A DNA stretch of 5,578 bases from Desulfotomaculum sp. (lineage in GTDB: Bacteria > Bacillota > Desulfotomaculia > Desulfotomaculales > Nap2-2B). This document shows, piece after piece, positions 4,650-5,578 of this stretch; position 1 is the stretch's first letter, and the number at the start of each line of letters is the position of its first letter. The notes under the pieces are model-generated. The model made no database searches. It saw nothing but the letters and a program-made list of their open reading frames with translations, and was not told the origin of the DNA. The position numbers and the translations under genes were made by a program. The DNA is taken from NCBI GenBank assembly GCA_003445555.1, contig DMDI01000094.1:1-5578 (forward strand). Direction: 5' to 3'.

Positions 4650-5198
4650 GTGTCACGGATAGGTAAACAACCAATTGCTCTTTCTTCGGGAGTGGAAGTT
4701 CAAATTGAAGGAAACACCGTGCGGGTAAAAGGACCTAAGGGCCAGCTAGAAAGGCAGCTTAATCATGAATTGGCCTTGCGGCGTGAGGACGGGCAGATAA
4801 TTGTTTCTCGTCCTTCGGATGAGAAAAAGCATAAAGCCCTGCACGGCTTAACCAGGACGTTATTGGCTAATATGGTAACGGGGGTAACCCAGGGATTTGA
4901 AAAAACACTTGAATTGTTTGGAGTTGGCTATCGAGCTACTAAACAGGGAAATAAACTAGTGCTTACGGTAGGATATTCTCACCCCGTAGAAATTATCCCG
5001 CCTGAAGGGCTAACTATTGAAGTGCCTCAACTGACAAAAATAATAGTTAAAGGCTGTGATAAAGAAAAGGTTGGCGCACTAGCGGCTAAAATTAGGGCTG
5101 TAAGAGAACCTGAACCCTATAAGGGCAAAGGAATAAGATACGAAGGGGAAAGAGTGCGGCGAAAAGCGGGTAAAGCTGGCGGAAAAGGTAAAAAATAA
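4650..5198 (+). CDS. rplF: 50S ribosomal protein L6
   Basis: L6 binds 23S rRNA near the sarcin-ricin loop and the GTPase-associated region, where elongation factors dock. The 182-residue product is of normal length, built from two related alpha/beta domains. It starts [21 protein letters not shown], then [14 protein letters not shown], and continues through [20 protein letters not shown] and [20 protein letters not shown]. The family signature [14 protein letters not shown] lies at 154-167, followed by a lysine/glycine-rich tail. The GTG start at 4650 is fixed by this N-terminus. The site before it (GGTGGGG at 4639-4645, then CGAAG) is only a rough ribosome binding site, weaker than those of its neighbours. 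A gap of 31 bases separates it from rpsH and one of 85 bases from rplR. Confidence 0.97.
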   Translation: MSRIGKQPIALSSGVEVQIEGNTVRVKGPKGQLERQLNHELALRREDGQIIVSRPSDEKKHKALHGLTRTLLANMVTGVTQGFEKTLELFGVGYRATKQGNKLVLTVGYSHPVEIIPPEGLTIEVPQLTKIIVKGCDKEKVGALAAKIRAVREPEPYKGKGIRYEGERVRRKAGKAGGKGKK

Positions 5199-5218
5199 GC
5201 CTAAGGTTTGTGAAAAAT

Positions 5219-5238
5219 GTTAAAGATGCAGGCTGGAA
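5219..5238 (+). repeat. Copy 2 of the 20-base motif in the rplF-rplR gap
   Basis: GTTAAAGATGCAGGCTGGAA matches 2231-2250 at 17 of 20 positions. It starts 20 bases after the rplF stop; copy 1 starts 15 bases after the rpmC stop. A small stem, GCCCG with CGGGT around a 5-base loop at 5239-5253, follows this copy but not the other. Confidence 0.4.
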
Positions 5239-5269
5239 GCCCGCAATACGGGTAGTTACAGAATAATAA

Positions 5270-5277
5270 AAGGGTGG
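5270..5277 (+). promoter_or_regulatory. Ribosome binding site of rplR
   Basis: AAGGGTGG, one T away from a perfect AAGGxGG type, lies 6 bases before TTG 5284 and supports that rare start codon. Confidence 0.6.
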
Positions 5278-5283
5278 ATTATC

Positions 5284-5578
5284 TTGTTTAAAAAAGCGAA
5301 CAATAATAGGTTAAGGAAAAGGCGTCATTTGCGGGTAAGAAAAAAAATATTTGGTACTCCAGGGCGGCCCAGGTTAAATGTTTACCGGAGTTTAAAACAT
5401 ATTTACGCTCAGGTTATTGACGATACAAAAGGAGTTACTTTGGCTTCGGCTTCCTCTCTTTCATTGGAATTAAAAGCAGGAAGTCAGAAAAAGAACAATA
5501 AAGAAACCGCGGTCCTGGTTGGACGGTTGATTGCGCAAAAAGCAAGGGAAAAAGGACTTAAAAAAGTTGTCTTTGACC
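5284..5578 (+). CDS. rplR: 50S ribosomal protein L18, 3' end outside the window
   Basis: L18 binds 5S rRNA and, with L5, anchors it in the central protuberance. The frame is open from TTG 5284 to the window edge and encodes the first 98 residues of an expected 120 or so. It begins [20 protein letters not shown], the basic N-terminal arm of L18, then [20 protein letters not shown] at 22-41 and [17 protein letters not shown] at 42-58. It continues through [18 protein letters not shown] at 74-91 to KKVVFD at the edge. The missing part should hold the conserved C-terminal RGGY/HGR region. The start is TTG, supported by the family N-terminus and by AAGGGTGG at 5270-5277. It lies 85 bases after rplF, the normal position in the spc cluster. 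Confidence 0.95.
   Translation, partial: MFKKANNNRLRKRRHLRVRKKIFGTPGRPRLNVYRSLKHIYAQVIDDTKGVTLASASSLSLELKAGSQKKNNKETAVLVGRLIAQKAREKGLKKVVFD

Overview
This window is the central part of the bacterial S10-spc ribosomal-protein operon. All genes are on the + strand, in the order rpsS (damaged 5' end), rplV, rpsC, rplP, rpmC, rpsQ, rplN, rplX, rplE, rpsN (zinc-binding type Z), rpsH, rplF and rplR (cut by the window edge). The order, the 61-residue C+ S14, the strong AGGAGG-type ribosome binding sites and several GTG/TTG starts point to a Gram-positive Firmicute. The moderate-to-low GC and the repeat types suggest an anaerobic member of the Clostridia, but that placement is inference and the species cannot be named from here.

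Bases 1-~131 are the 5' part of rpsS, but the sequence looks corrupted. It is swamped by A, is missing one base, and has a small cluster of miscalls just downstream. From about base 132 the S19 protein reads cleanly. This looks like a poor-quality contig end rather than biology. From 338 to 5198 every gene is intact and of normal family length, separated by 0-145 bases or overlapping slightly. No promoter or intrinsic terminator is visible, so the block is probably transcribed from an upstream promoter and read through into rplR and beyond. The products assemble into both subunits: S19, S3, S17, S14 and S8 in the 30S; L22, L16, L29, L14, L24, L5, L6 and L18 in the 50S.

The unusual content lies between the genes. 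Two long imperfect hairpins built from the same 7-base repeat family flank rpsC on both sides, and each ends almost on the Shine-Dalgarno sequence of the next gene. The second has invaded the 3' end of rpsC and supplies the last 13 codons and the stop of S3. A different palindromic element with GGGACGG ends sits between rpsQ and rplN and creates a false N-terminal extension of L14. A 20-base motif recurs in the rpmC-rpsQ and rplF-rplR gaps. A possible 16-codon mini-ORF bridges rplN and rplX. No new enzymatic or defence system is encoded; the interest is repeat colonisation of one of the most conserved operons in bacteria.
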